A DNA stretch of 64,000 nt from an uncultured Alphaproteobacteria bacterium. GTDB lineage: Bacteria > Pseudomonadota > Alphaproteobacteria > Rs-D84. Every line of letters starts with the position of its first letter. The stretch's first letter is position 1. A program made the translations under genes and the position numbers. Of this stretch, positions 7,913 to 16,081 are shown in pieces. Below the pieces are notes generated by a model that had not been told where the DNA came from, made no database searches, and saw nothing but the letters and a program-made list of their open reading frames with translations. The DNA is taken from the NCBI GenBank assembly GCA_934232895.1, contig CAKQGH010000002.1, positions 48,283 through 112,282 of the forward strand, written 5' to 3'.

Positions 7913-9268
7913 ATGAAATGTTTTATATCTGCTTTTTTGTTGGGGGCGTTTATGCCGGCCGTCGCCGCCGCGGTGGACGCGGCCCCGGCCGCCGGCACAA
8001 CTGAAATTACCATGACCACGACCCAGGCCATGCAACTGGCGGGAAAATTGGTACAATCGGGCGATATTGAACACGCAACCCAAATTTTAACTATGACGCC
8101 CAACACCGGAAACGGCGAACTGGAAACCGAGCGGTGGTTTTTGCTGGCGCAAATTGCATCGCGGCGGGGCGATATTGATGAGGCAATTCGCATTTATCAA
8201 AAAATACTGGATGCACGCCCCAATGCGGCCCGCGTGCGGTTTGAATTGGCATTGTGCTATATGCACCAGGGCCGGTGGTCGCGTGCGGATTATCATCTGC
8301 GCCTGGCCATGGCGGGGGACGATTTGTCCGACGATGTAAAACGGATGATGAATTACTATCGCTATGTCGTGCGCCAGAACAAAAATTGGAACGTGTATTT
8401 TAATTTTGGTGCCGCCCCCGACAATAACATAAACAACGCGACCGGCGGTGCAGAGTGTGTTATGACCATCTGGGGGGCGTTCTGTCGCGATTTGCCCGCG
8501 CCGGAATCGGCGGTTGGCACCAATTTCCAGCTGGGTGGTGATTACGAATTCAAATTATCAGACCGGTGGCGCTGGAAATCAGATGCGGGCATATACACAA
8601 ATATTTATAACAAACACCAATACGACGATTTGTATTTGTCCGCCGGGACCGGCCCGCGGTATGTATGGTCGCGTGGCGATGTGTGGTTGGCGGGAACGGT
8701 TGCGCGGCGCTGGTACGATTGGCGCCGGTATAATTGGTCGGCTGGGGCCAAGCTGAATGCTAATTATGATTTCACGCGCAAAATGTCGGGCGGGTTGACA
8801 TTGTCGGCAATGAATAATCGCTATGATGAATATGGCGATTTCCTGGATGGAAAAACATACGGCGCGTCCGCCCGCATAGTGTATTCGTTTAACGCGGGGG
8901 TGTATACGGTGCTGCGTGGTGGTTTTTCGCGTGAATTGGCGGCCAGCCCGACATATTCGTATCGCCAACCGAGCCTGTCCGTGGGCATAGGTGCGGAATT
9001 GCCATGGGGATTTGGCATTTATGCCGAGCCCAGCATTTATTGGACACGATATGACGGCGCGCGTTGGGCGGTCCGTGACGGCCAAATCAGCGAGATTACC
9101 GAACGCGATTTCACGCATCGGTATGCGGTGTCGGTGTCAAATAATAAACTGGATGTACTGGGGTTTGTGCCGACCATCACGGTCAGTTATACCCGTCGCG
9201 ATTCCAATATGTGGCAGCGCGAGTTTAGCAAAACCGCCATTGAATTCACCATGATGCAACGGTTCTAA
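7913..9268 (+). CDS. Slam-like outer-membrane translocator (TPR + DUF560-type barrel)
   Basis: Surface lipoprotein assembly modifiers carry surface lipoproteins across the outer membrane. This 451-residue protein has a signal peptide (KCFISAFLLGAFMPAVAAA), a periplasmic TPR region at about 35-150 (ERWFLLAQIASRRGDIDEA, ARVRFELALCYMHQGRWSRA) and a C-terminal barrel of alternating Tyr/Trp/Arg strands ending in MMQRF with a terminal Phe. This order is typical of the family. I chose ATG 7913 because the signal peptide then begins cleanly; ATG 7901 is possible and no ribosome site is convincing. A candidate client, a TbpB-like lipoprotein, lies at 41230. An alternative is a general TPR-barrel protein. 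Confidence 0.75.
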   Translation: MKCFISAFLLGAFMPAVAAAVDAAPAAGTTEITMTTTQAMQLAGKLVQSGDIEHATQILTMTPNTGNGELETERWFLLAQIASRRGDIDEAIRIYQKILDARPNAARVRFELALCYMHQGRWSRADYHLRLAMAGDDLSDDVKRMMNYYRYVVRQNKNWNVYFNFGAAPDNNINNATGGAECVMTIWGAFCRDLPAPESAVGTNFQLGGDYEFKLSDRWRWKSDAGIYTNIYNKHQYDDLYLSAGTGPRYVWSRGDVWLAGTVARRWYDWRRYNWSAGAKLNANYDFTRKMSGGLTLSAMNNRYDEYGDFLDGKTYGASARIVYSFNAGVYTVLRGGFSRELAASPTYSYRQPSLSVGIGAELPWGFGIYAEPSIYWTRYDGARWAVRDGQISEITERDFTHRYAVSVSNNKLDVLGFVPTITVSYTRRDSNMWQREFSKTAIEFTMMQRF

Positions 9269-9270
9269 AC

Positions 9271-9455
9271 AGAGAGCAGAGTGTAGAGAGCAGAGAGCAA
9301 TGAAAAGTGAGCAAGTGACAGAGCGATAAAGTGATACAGTTTTTTCTACGAACATAATTCATTTTCTGCGGAATATTATTTTTAAGTCGTCATACCGACG
9401 AAGGTCGGTATCCATTGCCCCGCAGGGACTGATAATACCACTACCCCGTCCGCCC
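9271..9455. repeat. Left arm of a ~185 bp inverted repeat flanking the adhesin/recombinase unit
   Basis: This stretch is matched in reverse complement by 12342-12527 with only scattered differences. The shared core runs from AGAGAGC motifs through TCTACGAACATA and TTCTGCGGAATATTATTTTT to ACCCCGTCCGCCC. Between the arms lie only the adhesin gene and the serine recombinase gene. Its inner part belongs to a palindromic repeat family that also appears elsewhere in the window. Confidence 0.85.
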
Positions 9456-9601
9456 AGGGCGTCCACCCCTTCGCCAGCGAAGGGGAATTTGATAGAGTCA
9501 CCCTCTTGTCATTGCGAGCGCAGCGTGGCAATCCATAAAACGACACCCCGGCACTGCGTGCCACCCCTCTCGCCAGAGGGGAACTTTCATTGCTCTCTAT
9601 G
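9456..9601. repeat. Dispersed intergenic palindromic repeats
   Basis: Contains a CCCCTTCGCCAGCGAAGGGG palindrome, a GTCATTGCGAGCGCAG...GGCAATCC module and GGCACTGCGTGCC. All recur near 25.99, 35.5, 40.2 and 63.4 kb. No gene is seen. Confidence 0.75.
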
Positions 9602-9628
9602 AAAAAACCGCCCGGTGGGGCGGTTTCG
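9602..9628 (-). terminator. Terminator of the adhesin gene
   Basis: On the minus strand a GC stem (CCGCCC/GGGCGG) with a short loop is followed by TTTTTT. Confidence 0.8.
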
Positions 9629-9652
9629 AAAGGATAAAAAACAAACTGTCAA

Positions 9653-11356
9653 TTAAAACAATTTGAATTTATAGTTCGTGCCGGCACGGAACGCAACATC
9701 TGCGTCAGAGATACCAGCGCCAACATTGACAGACCAGTTATTGGTCAGACCCATCGCGGCACCAAATGCCACCGCGGATTGGCTGTTATAGTTGCCAAAA
9801 CCGGCGCCAACGGACACTTCGCCGCGTTCAACACCAGATACGGCGACCGACGACAATGCGACCGAGCTGGCAATACCCGCAGACAGGTTTTTGTCCAGTT
9901 TATCGATTCTTTGGTCGGTGTATGCATTTGCAGCCGCCAGCGAGAATGCCGCGCGTTCATCCGCGTATGCTTTCGCGCTGTTCAATGTCATCGCATCTTG
10001 GGCAACCGCATATTCTTTTGCGGTGTTCAGTGTTGCTTCGTCAGCCAAGGCAAACGCTTCACGAACGGCGGTATCTTTTTCATCTGTGTATGTTTTTGCA
10101 GATGCCAAAGTTGCCTGGTCCCCAGCGGTCATATCAGAACGAATTTGATCATCAGCTGCGGCAAATTCACTGCGAACTGCGTCGTCCCCAGCGGTCATAT
10201 CAGAACGAATTTGATCATCAGCTGCGGCAAATTCACTGCGAACTGCGTCGTCCCCGGCGGTCATATCAGAACGAATTTGATCATCAGCTGCGGCAAATTC
10301 ACTGCGAACTGCATCGTCCCCGGCGGTCAAAGCATCATTGATTACGCCACCGTCGGCAACCGATGCGGAAATAGCGTCGTTTGCACGATTGTCAATTGTA
10401 TCGGTAATCGGCGCATCAAAGATTTCGCGCGCGGCCGCCTGGCGTTCATTGTCCGCGGTCCATGCATTGGACGTGGTTTCCTGGTTCGCCAATGCGGCGT
10501 TCCATTGTTCGCCCGCGTTTGCAATTGTTGCATAACGTTCGTTCAGTTCGTTGACCGTATTTGTGTCGTTTTCAAACACTGTATTGGCGGCATTGAATAA
10601 TGGTGCTTCTGCGGCATATTCCGCACCTGTTTCGGTCTTGGCGGCATCAACACTTGCCGTGTCGGTTGTGAACGCCGTCTGCATTTCGTTGAATGCGTTT
10701 TCCAATGCCGAACCCGGTTCTGGATCAACCAGTCCGCCACGGTCGTCGACCAATCTGCTGCCATCCGCATTCAGACGAAATTCACGACCTTCTGCATCTG
10801 TGTATTTATAGCGTGTGCCATCAAATGTCGGGGCGTCACCGTTTTTCACGGTGATGGTTGCATCGTCTCCAGATACGTATGTGCTGTTCAGTGTAACATC
10901 CTGGGAAAAATCAGGTACAGATTCGCCCAATGTCACATCTTCGCCCGCGCTGTTTTTGTATTTGTAATTTGCGCGATCCATTGTTGCGCCTGCAACAATG
11001 TCCTGGGTCGTGGTGATGTCACCAGTTGCGCCGGATGTGCCGATATAATCGGACTGTTGCGGCAGGCTGTCCGTATTTTCTGGGTCGTATGCCTGCCAGT
11101 TGCCAGCGGTGTCTTTGTATTTAAAGTCGTCCGCGTTTGGTCCATCGGCATAGTTTTTGGTAACCGTACTGCCATTATAATCAGTATATGTGTAATTATA
11201 ATTTGCAGAATCCAGGTCTGTGCCAGCATTCTGTTCTGTGCCGTTTGCGGTCGTATATTTACCAGCAAATGTCACATCAGTAGTTGCCGCGTGTGCGCCG
11301 GCGAACGCCAAAATGCCCGCCAGTGAAAACGCAGTCAAAACCAAAGGTTTTTTCAT
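9653..11356 (-). CDS. YadA-like trimeric autotransporter adhesin
   Basis: A 567-residue secreted protein. Signal peptide KPLVLTAFSLAGILAFAGAHA is followed by an N-terminal half with repeated Tyr-rich strands (YKYKDTAGNW, YKYKNSAGED, YKYTDAEGRE), a helical stalk, three near-identical 22-residue repeats (AGDDAVRSEFAAADDQIRSDMT type) at about 347-412, and a C-terminal YadA-like anchor (SVALSSVAVSGVERGEVSVG to NYKFKLF). The anchor builds a 12-strand trimeric barrel in the outer membrane and the stalk binds host or other cells. It is divergent to the serine recombinase and lies inside long inverted repeats, which suggests variable expression or structure. The ribosome site is AGAGGA. Confidence 0.9.
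   Translation of the reverse strand: MKKPLVLTAFSLAGILAFAGAHAATTDVTFAGKYTTANGTEQNAGTDLDSANYNYTYTDYNGSTVTKNYADGPNADDFKYKDTAGNWQAYDPENTDSLPQQSDYIGTSGATGDITTTQDIVAGATMDRANYKYKNSAGEDVTLGESVPDFSQDVTLNSTYVSGDDATITVKNGDAPTFDGTRYKYTDAEGREFRLNADGSRLVDDRGGLVDPEPGSALENAFNEMQTAFTTDTASVDAAKTETGAEYAAEAPLFNAANTVFENDTNTVNELNERYATIANAGEQWNAALANQETTSNAWTADNERQAAAREIFDAPITDTIDNRANDAISASVADGGVINDALTAGDDAVRSEFAAADDQIRSDMTAGDDAVRSEFAAADDQIRSDMTAGDDAVRSEFAAADDQIRSDMTAGDQATLASAKTYTDEKDTAVREAFALADEATLNTAKEYAVAQDAMTLNSAKAYADERAAFSLAAANAYTDQRIDKLDKNLSAGIASSVALSSVAVSGVERGEVSVGAGFGNYNSQSAVAFGAAMGLTNNWSVNVGAGISDADVAFRAGTNYKFKLF
10120..10317 (-). repeat. Three 66-bp tandem repeats in the adhesin stalk
   Basis: Units begin at 10120, 10186 and 10252 and differ by only one or two bases. 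A fourth, partial unit begins at 10318. The 66-bp period keeps the reading frame, so slippage or recombination would change stalk length by 22 residues. Confidence 0.95.
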
Positions 11357-11370
11357 GTTTTTTCCTCTTA

Positions 11371-11442
11371 TTTAAATTAATTTAAACCGTGATGCGTGGT
11401 GCACCACGCATCTACTCTTACACAAACGAACGTTTGTGTAAG
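11371..11442. repeat. Three successive perfect palindromes upstream of the adhesin
   Basis: Perfect palindromes occupy 11371-11386 (16 bp, AT only) and 11391-11412 (22 bp). A 12-bp-arm inverted repeat with an AA centre fills 11417-11442. They lie in the divergent region between adhesin and recombinase. They could be recombinase sites, operators or leader hairpins of the adhesin mRNA. Confidence 0.85.
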
Positions 11443-11474
11443 TGCCAGTGGTCAGTATTCTTACGGCAACGGCC

Positions 11475-11512
11475 AAATGTCTGGAATCCGTTATAATCCA
11501 GACATTTTTTGT
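11475..11512 (+). terminator. Hairpin with T-run between adhesin and recombinase
   Basis: An 11-bp stem (AAATGTCTGGA with TCCAGACATTT) and an 11-base loop are followed by a T-run on the plus strand. It precedes the recombinase by 80 bases. It may stop a short plus-strand transcript or act as an attenuator of the recombinase. Confidence 0.55.
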
Positions 11513-11592
11513 TGTGGAATAATATGATTTGAATATAGAAAAAAACAGTTGATTTAATCGTTCGTTTAAAATGACAGAAATAGGAGGAAAAA

Positions 11593-12246
11593 ATATCATT
11601 CATAGGATATATTCGTGTCAGTTCAAATAAACAAACTGTGGCACATCAACGTTTTGAAATTAGCCAGTTTGCTGCTGCACACAAAATCACAATAGACCGG
11701 TGGGTCCAAGAAACGGTATCGTCGCGCCAACCGTTGGATAAACGACAGTTGGGCGAATTATTGCATGAATTGAAACATGAAGATGTTTTGATTTCGTGTG
11801 AAATATCGCGCCTGGGGCGTTCGTTGCTGGAGGTAATGCGAATCTTGGAAACATGTATGAACAGTGGCGCCCAAGTTTGGACAATCAAAGAAAATTACCG
11901 ATTGGGCGATGATATACAAAGCAAAGTTATGGCGTTTGCGTTCGGACTGGCCGCAGAAATTGAGCGAAATTTAATATCGCAACGCACTCGGGCGTCGTTG
12001 AACAATATTCGCGCCGCAGGCAAAAAGTTGGGGCGCCCATTTTCGGCACAATCAAAAAAACTGAAACTGACGCGCAATGCACATAAAATAAAGCAATTAC
12101 TGGATGCGGGGGTATCACGATATAAAATTGCCCAAGTTATGCATGTCCAGCCTATAACGGTGAATCGTTTTACCAAGCGCATGGGGTGGGATAAATTTAT
12201 TAGAGAGCAGGGTGCATCCGTCTCCGCTGACGCTCCGCCGCGATAA
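11593..12246 (+). CDS. Serine recombinase (resolvase/invertase family) with apparent ATA start
   Basis: A 217-residue site-specific recombinase. The N-terminus SFIGYIRVSSNKQTVAHQRF carries the catalytic Ser (IRVSS). Further motifs are EISRLGRSLLEV and AEIERNLISQRTR with the conserved Arg residues. A C-terminal helix-turn-helix follows (VSRYKIAQVMHVQPITVNRF). The only standard start is GTG 11638, which would remove the catalytic Ser. Upstream the frame has no ATG, GTG or TTG back to the stop at 11581. A perfect AGGAGG (11582-11587) sits five bases before ATA 11593, so that codon is taken as the start. Either initiation is at AUA or an ATG has mutated. The N-terminus looks most like Mpi-type DNA invertases. 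Confidence 0.85.
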   Translation: MSFIGYIRVSSNKQTVAHQRFEISQFAAAHKITIDRWVQETVSSRQPLDKRQLGELLHELKHEDVLISCEISRLGRSLLEVMRILETCMNSGAQVWTIKENYRLGDDIQSKVMAFAFGLAAEIERNLISQRTRASLNNIRAAGKKLGRPFSAQSKKLKLTRNAHKIKQLLDAGVSRYKIAQVMHVQPITVNRFTKRMGWDKFIREQGASVSADAPPR

Positions 12247-12266
12247 AGAGAGCAGAGAGCAATGAC

Positions 12267-12292
12267 GCGCGCCGGTGGCGCGCCTGTTTTTT
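12267..12292 (+). terminator. Terminator of the recombinase gene
   Basis: GCGCGCC and GGCGCGC pair around GGT, followed three bases later by TTTTTT. Confidence 0.75.
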
Positions 12293-12341
12293 ATCGTCGC
12301 GGACCAAGTTCCCCTCCGGTGGAGGGGTGGTGCGAAGCACC

Positions 12342-12527
12342 GGGCGGACGGGGTAGTGGTATTATCAGCCCCTGCGGGGCAATGGTGGCCCTCCTTCGTC
12401 GGTATGACGACTTAAAAATAATATTCCGCAGAAAATGAAATATGTTCGTAGAAAAAAACTGTATCACTTTATCACTCTGTCACTTACTCACTTTCATTGC
12501 TCTTTGCTCTCTGATCTTTGCTCTCTG
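12342..12527. repeat. Right arm of the inverted repeat flanking the adhesin/recombinase unit
   Basis: Reverse complement of 9271-9455 (see that entry), with the same order of sub-motifs and length within one base. The stretch 12293-12341 before it holds a GGTGCGAAGCACC palindrome and no gene. Confidence 0.85.
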
Positions 12528-12530
12528 AAT

Positions 12531-12557
12531 AAGAAACGCGCCGGTGGCGCGTTTCTT
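12531..12557 (-). terminator. Hairpin at the end of the efflux operon
   Basis: A perfect 12-bp stem (AAGAAACGCGCC/GGCGCGTTTCTT) overlaps the tolC stop codon. The following tract is only moderately T-rich. Confidence 0.6.
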
Positions 12558-13842
12558 ATTCCTGTTGTGTTGTTGTCAGCCCCAGATTTTCCGGTGTCAA
12601 CAGGCCCGTGGCCGACATAACTGCAAAGAATGCCGATATGCGCCCAAATTTTGCGTTGGCCAATGATACATTGGTGTTCAACAATTCTTGTTCCGCATTC
12701 AGCACATCCAACACCGTACGGCGCCCGCGTTTTTGTTCGTCACGCGTTCCGTTCAATGCCATTTTGGCGGCCGCAACGCCAGATTCGGCGGCGCTGATTG
12801 CCGCCGCCTGGGCGTCGTACATATTCCATGCCTGGTGCAATTTTTCAGATATAACGCGGCGAGCGTTTACGATTTGCGCCTGAATTCCATCAACGGTATA
12901 TCGCACCTTGTCCACATTGGCAAAGGCGTTGCCCTTGTCATACAGTGGCATTTTCAAATACACACCAATGCGGCTGTCGCGGGCGCGGTCAATGTATGGA
13001 ATATCATCCACCTGCATTACGGCACCGCGTACATCAACCGATGGCAACATAGAATGACGTGCGACAACAATTTGTTCACGCGCGGCGCGTTCGTGTGATT
13101 CCAGCGCGCGCAGGGCGGGGTGATTTTTCAGTGCATATTCATTTGCCGCATCAACCGATTCTGGGAATAATTTTTCCATGCGTTCCAAATCAATTTCTGT
13201 AAATTCGGTGGGCGCATCACCCGCAATACGGCGGAATGTTTCAACGGCGTTGTCGTATTTTGCCTGGGCATCGGCCAATGCATATCGTGCCATTTCCACA
13301 CGCGCAGATGCCTGGGCGGTGTCGGTTTTGGTTAAACGGCCAACACGCGCATTATCGGCGCAATAGTTATAATATTCTTGTAATACGCGCTGATTATTTT
13401 GGTTCAGTTTCAAAACCTCGGCCGCGCGCAGAACATCGACATAGGCATTTATTGCGTTCAAAAATACATCAGATTCGGTTGCATACAATGATGCGGTTTC
13501 GGCATCGCGTGCGGCGCGCGCACCCTTGTATTGGGCAATGGTTGAAAAGCCCTGGAATATATTTTGTTGAAATTCAACACCAATGCCGGTTGGGTTATAA
13601 TCAAATGTGTAATCGCCAATTTTGGTACGCGCCGCGCCCGCATTTGCCGACAGTCCCAAATACGGTTTGAACCCCGCACTGGACGCCGATACATTGGCAT
13701 CGGCGGCGTTCACATTTGCTCGTCCACTGTTTATTATTGGGTTGGTTTCGTATATGGTTTGCAGTTCCGAATACATATCGGCATTTGCCGATGTTGCAAT
13801 CGTTGCCAACATCATACCAGCCAAAAAATAATTGTTTTTCAT
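12556..13842 (-). CDS. tolC: TolC-family outer-membrane efflux channel
   Basis: A 428-residue protein forming the trimeric outer-membrane duct for the tripartite pump encoded upstream. Signal peptide KNNYFLAGMMLATIATSANA is followed by two TolC repeats with long helices (NPIINSGRANVNAADANVSAS; VGVFQ-like GVEFQQNIFQGFSTIAQYKG; the second repeat ends TVLDVLNAEQELLNTNVSLA, a family hallmark). I start at ATG 13842 rather than the preceding TTG; AAGGAT lies 8 bases upstream. Twenty bases separate it from the permease gene, so it is the last gene of the operon. Confidence 0.93.
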   Translation of the reverse strand: MKNNYFLAGMMLATIATSANADMYSELQTIYETNPIINSGRANVNAADANVSASSAGFKPYLGLSANAGAARTKIGDYTFDYNPTGIGVEFQQNIFQGFSTIAQYKGARAARDAETASLYATESDVFLNAINAYVDVLRAAEVLKLNQNNQRVLQEYYNYCADNARVGRLTKTDTAQASARVEMARYALADAQAKYDNAVETFRRIAGDAPTEFTEIDLERMEKLFPESVDAANEYALKNHPALRALESHERAAREQIVVARHSMLPSVDVRGAVMQVDDIPYIDRARDSRIGVYLKMPLYDKGNAFANVDKVRYTVDGIQAQIVNARRVISEKLHQAWNMYDAQAAAISAAESGVAAAKMALNGTRDEQKRGRRTVLDVLNAEQELLNTNVSLANAKFGRISAFFAVMSATGLLTPENLGLTTTQQE

Positions 13843-13862
13843 CAAAGTATCCTTTCCATTTT

Positions 13863-14960
13863 TTACAGTGTTGTTTTGAATTTTTTAATTGCAAATACCC
13901 ATATTATTGCCCCCACACCCAGCATATACATACATTGGCGCGCGAAATATGCCATATTAGAGCCCTTTAATATAATATTTCGAACCATATATGCATAGTG
14001 CGACAATGGGTTCACAGAACTGACATATTGCAGAACGGCTGGCATATTTTCGGTTGGAATAATTGCGCCCGACAACATCAGCGACATAAACGCCACAATC
14101 ACCACACCCAGTAACGCCTGTTGCTGTGTATGTGTGTAATTAGACAGCAATACCGCAATTCCAGATGCCGGCACGCAAAACACCAAGAACCCCAACACGA
14201 ACATTAAACCAGAACCCACAAACGGTATTTTGAACACAACCAACCCAATCAGCAATATTGACATCATAATCAAAAAAGACACGGCGATATATGGGAACAC
14301 TTTGCCAAAAATAATATCATATTTTGATATTGGGGCGGATACCAGTGTTTCAATTGTTCCGGTTTCTTTTTCTTTGGTAATAGAAATAGTTATCAGAATC
14401 AGCAATGCCAAAAACACCAAGACCGCAATCAGTGACGGCACCATAAACCATTTTGTATTCAATTCCGGGTTAAACAAAACGCGCATACTGAATGTGATGG
14501 GTGATGCGGGTAATTGATAATTCATTTCACGCACGGTCGACAACACGACCCCGGCCAGATATCCCTCGATACTTTGTGCCTTTAAAATATTCATTGAATC
14601 AATCAGAATTTGAATTTCGCCATCCCCGCGCATCAATGCCCGCGTCAATCCACCCGATGGCGCCACAATCGCAACATCGGCATCGCCCGATTGCACCACC
14701 GACACGGCGTCGCGCGTGGTATCATTTGCGCGCACAAACCAACCCGAGCCAATGGCGTGATTGTAAACCTTTTCCATAACGACATCGCCGGGTGCCATAT
14801 CAACCGCCAGACGCAGATTTTTTGCCTCGAGTGTGATTGCGCCGCTGTAAATAATCAATTGAACCGCCGGCATAACCATAACCGCAACCAACAACACCGG
14901 GTCACGCAACAGTGCAATAATTTCTTTCTTGAAAAATCCCCACAGGTGGCGTCTGTTCAT
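13863..14960 (-). CDS. ABC-2 type permease (YbhR/YhhJ-like), second copy
   Basis: A 365-residue inner-membrane subunit of a drug/lipid-type exporter. An N-terminal helix (IIALLRDPVLLVAVMVMPAVQ) precedes a large periplasmic domain, then five C-terminal membrane helices (MVPSLIAVLVFLALLILITI and following). ITKEKETGTIETLVSAPISK matches the ABC-2 coupling loop. The start at 14960 overlaps the previous permease gene by 4 bp (ATGA). It likely forms a heterodimer with the neighbouring permease. Confidence 0.92.
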   Translation of the reverse strand: MNRRHLWGFFKKEIIALLRDPVLLVAVMVMPAVQLIIYSGAITLEAKNLRLAVDMAPGDVVMEKVYNHAIGSGWFVRANDTTRDAVSVVQSGDADVAIVAPSGGLTRALMRGDGEIQILIDSMNILKAQSIEGYLAGVVLSTVREMNYQLPASPITFSMRVLFNPELNTKWFMVPSLIAVLVFLALLILITISITKEKETGTIETLVSAPISKYDIIFGKVFPYIAVSFLIMMSILLIGLVVFKIPFVGSGLMFVLGFLVFCVPASGIAVLLSNYTHTQQQALLGVVIVAFMSLMLSGAIIPTENMPAVLQYVSSVNPLSHYAYMVRNIILKGSNMAYFARQCMYMLGVGAIIWVFAIKKFKTTL

Positions 14961-16081
14961 TCCAGTGTCCTTTTGAATCGGGTCAAACACGCAACCAGTA
15001 ATGCCGCCGCAATTATCGACATTGCCGTAAATTGGTGCCACAATTGGGCGATGGAACTGCCCTTTAAAAATTGGTCGCGGGCAATTTCAATATAGAATCG
15101 TGCCGGGAATATATCGGATACGGCCTGGTATATTTTCCCCATATATTCAACCGGAAATACAAAACCCGATAACACAACCGCCGGCAATAATCCAACAATC
15201 AACGCGAATTGAATGGCAACCTCTTGTTTATGTGTGGAAACCGATATGAACAGTCCCATGGCCAGATATCCCAAAATAAATATTATTGTCGCCAGTGTCA
15301 GGGTTAAATAACTGCCCACAAATGGAACGCCGAACACGGCGCGTGCAACTATGAATACCAAAATAAAGCCGATGAACGACAAAATGGCGTATGGCAAAAC
15401 CTTGCCTACAATAATTTCCAGTGTGGTTGCCGGTGTTGATAACAACATTTCCATTGAACCTTTTTCCCATTCGCGGCATATCGTCAGTGTGGTCAGCATA
15501 ATTGCCACCAATGCAATAATTACCGCCGACAAACCCGGCACCGAAAACCATCGCGAATTTAATTCTGGGTTAAATAAATACCGCGATTTGAATGTCAATG
15601 GCGATGCCGACATAAATTGTGGAATGTCCAGAATCTTTTTATATGCGTTTGTATTTATCGTGTTCATATAATTTGTCACGGCGATAATCGACGAATTGTC
15701 GGCCCCGTCGACCATAACCTGGACATTGCCGGTGCGGCCGGCAAAAATTTCGCGTTCAAAATCCGGTGGTACAACCAAAACCGCCCGCGCGCGTTCTGAC
15801 AGAATTTCATCAAATCCATTTTCCGGATTATCGATTGGGAAAGTCTTGAAATAATCAGAACTGCCGAATGTGTCAATCAATTCACGTGAACTTTCCGTGC
15901 GGTCGGCATCATAATATGCGGTTTTAATTGACCGAATGTTGAATTCAATTGAATTGCCCAAAATCAGAACTATGGCCAATGGCAACAGCAACGCGATAAT
16001 CAATGTGAACGGGTCACGCAAAATGTGTTTACATTCTTTGGAAAAAATGGCCGCGGCGCGTTCGCGTGAAAATATTTTCAT
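14957..16081 (-). CDS. ABC-2 type permease (YbhS/YhhJ-like), first copy
   Basis: A 374-residue permease with the same plan as its neighbour: helix near 20-45, periplasmic domain with PPDFEREIFAGRTGNVQVMVDG, coupling segment CREWEKGSMEMLLSTPAT, and a five-helix C-terminal bundle. It overlaps the ATPase gene upstream and the second permease downstream by 4 bp each. The paired divergent permeases and two ATPases match the YbhGFSR layout, in which one membrane-fusion protein joins the pump to TolC. Confidence 0.93.
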   Translation of the reverse strand: MKIFSRERAAAIFSKECKHILRDPFTLIIALLLPLAIVLILGNSIEFNIRSIKTAYYDADRTESSRELIDTFGSSDYFKTFPIDNPENGFDEILSERARAVLVVPPDFEREIFAGRTGNVQVMVDGADNSSIIAVTNYMNTINTNAYKKILDIPQFMSASPLTFKSRYLFNPELNSRWFSVPGLSAVIIALVAIMLTTLTICREWEKGSMEMLLSTPATTLEIIVGKVLPYAILSFIGFILVFIVARAVFGVPFVGSYLTLTLATIIFILGYLAMGLFISVSTHKQEVAIQFALIVGLLPAVVLSGFVFPVEYMGKIYQAVSDIFPARFYIEIARDQFLKGSSIAQLWHQFTAMSIIAAALLVACLTRFKRTLE

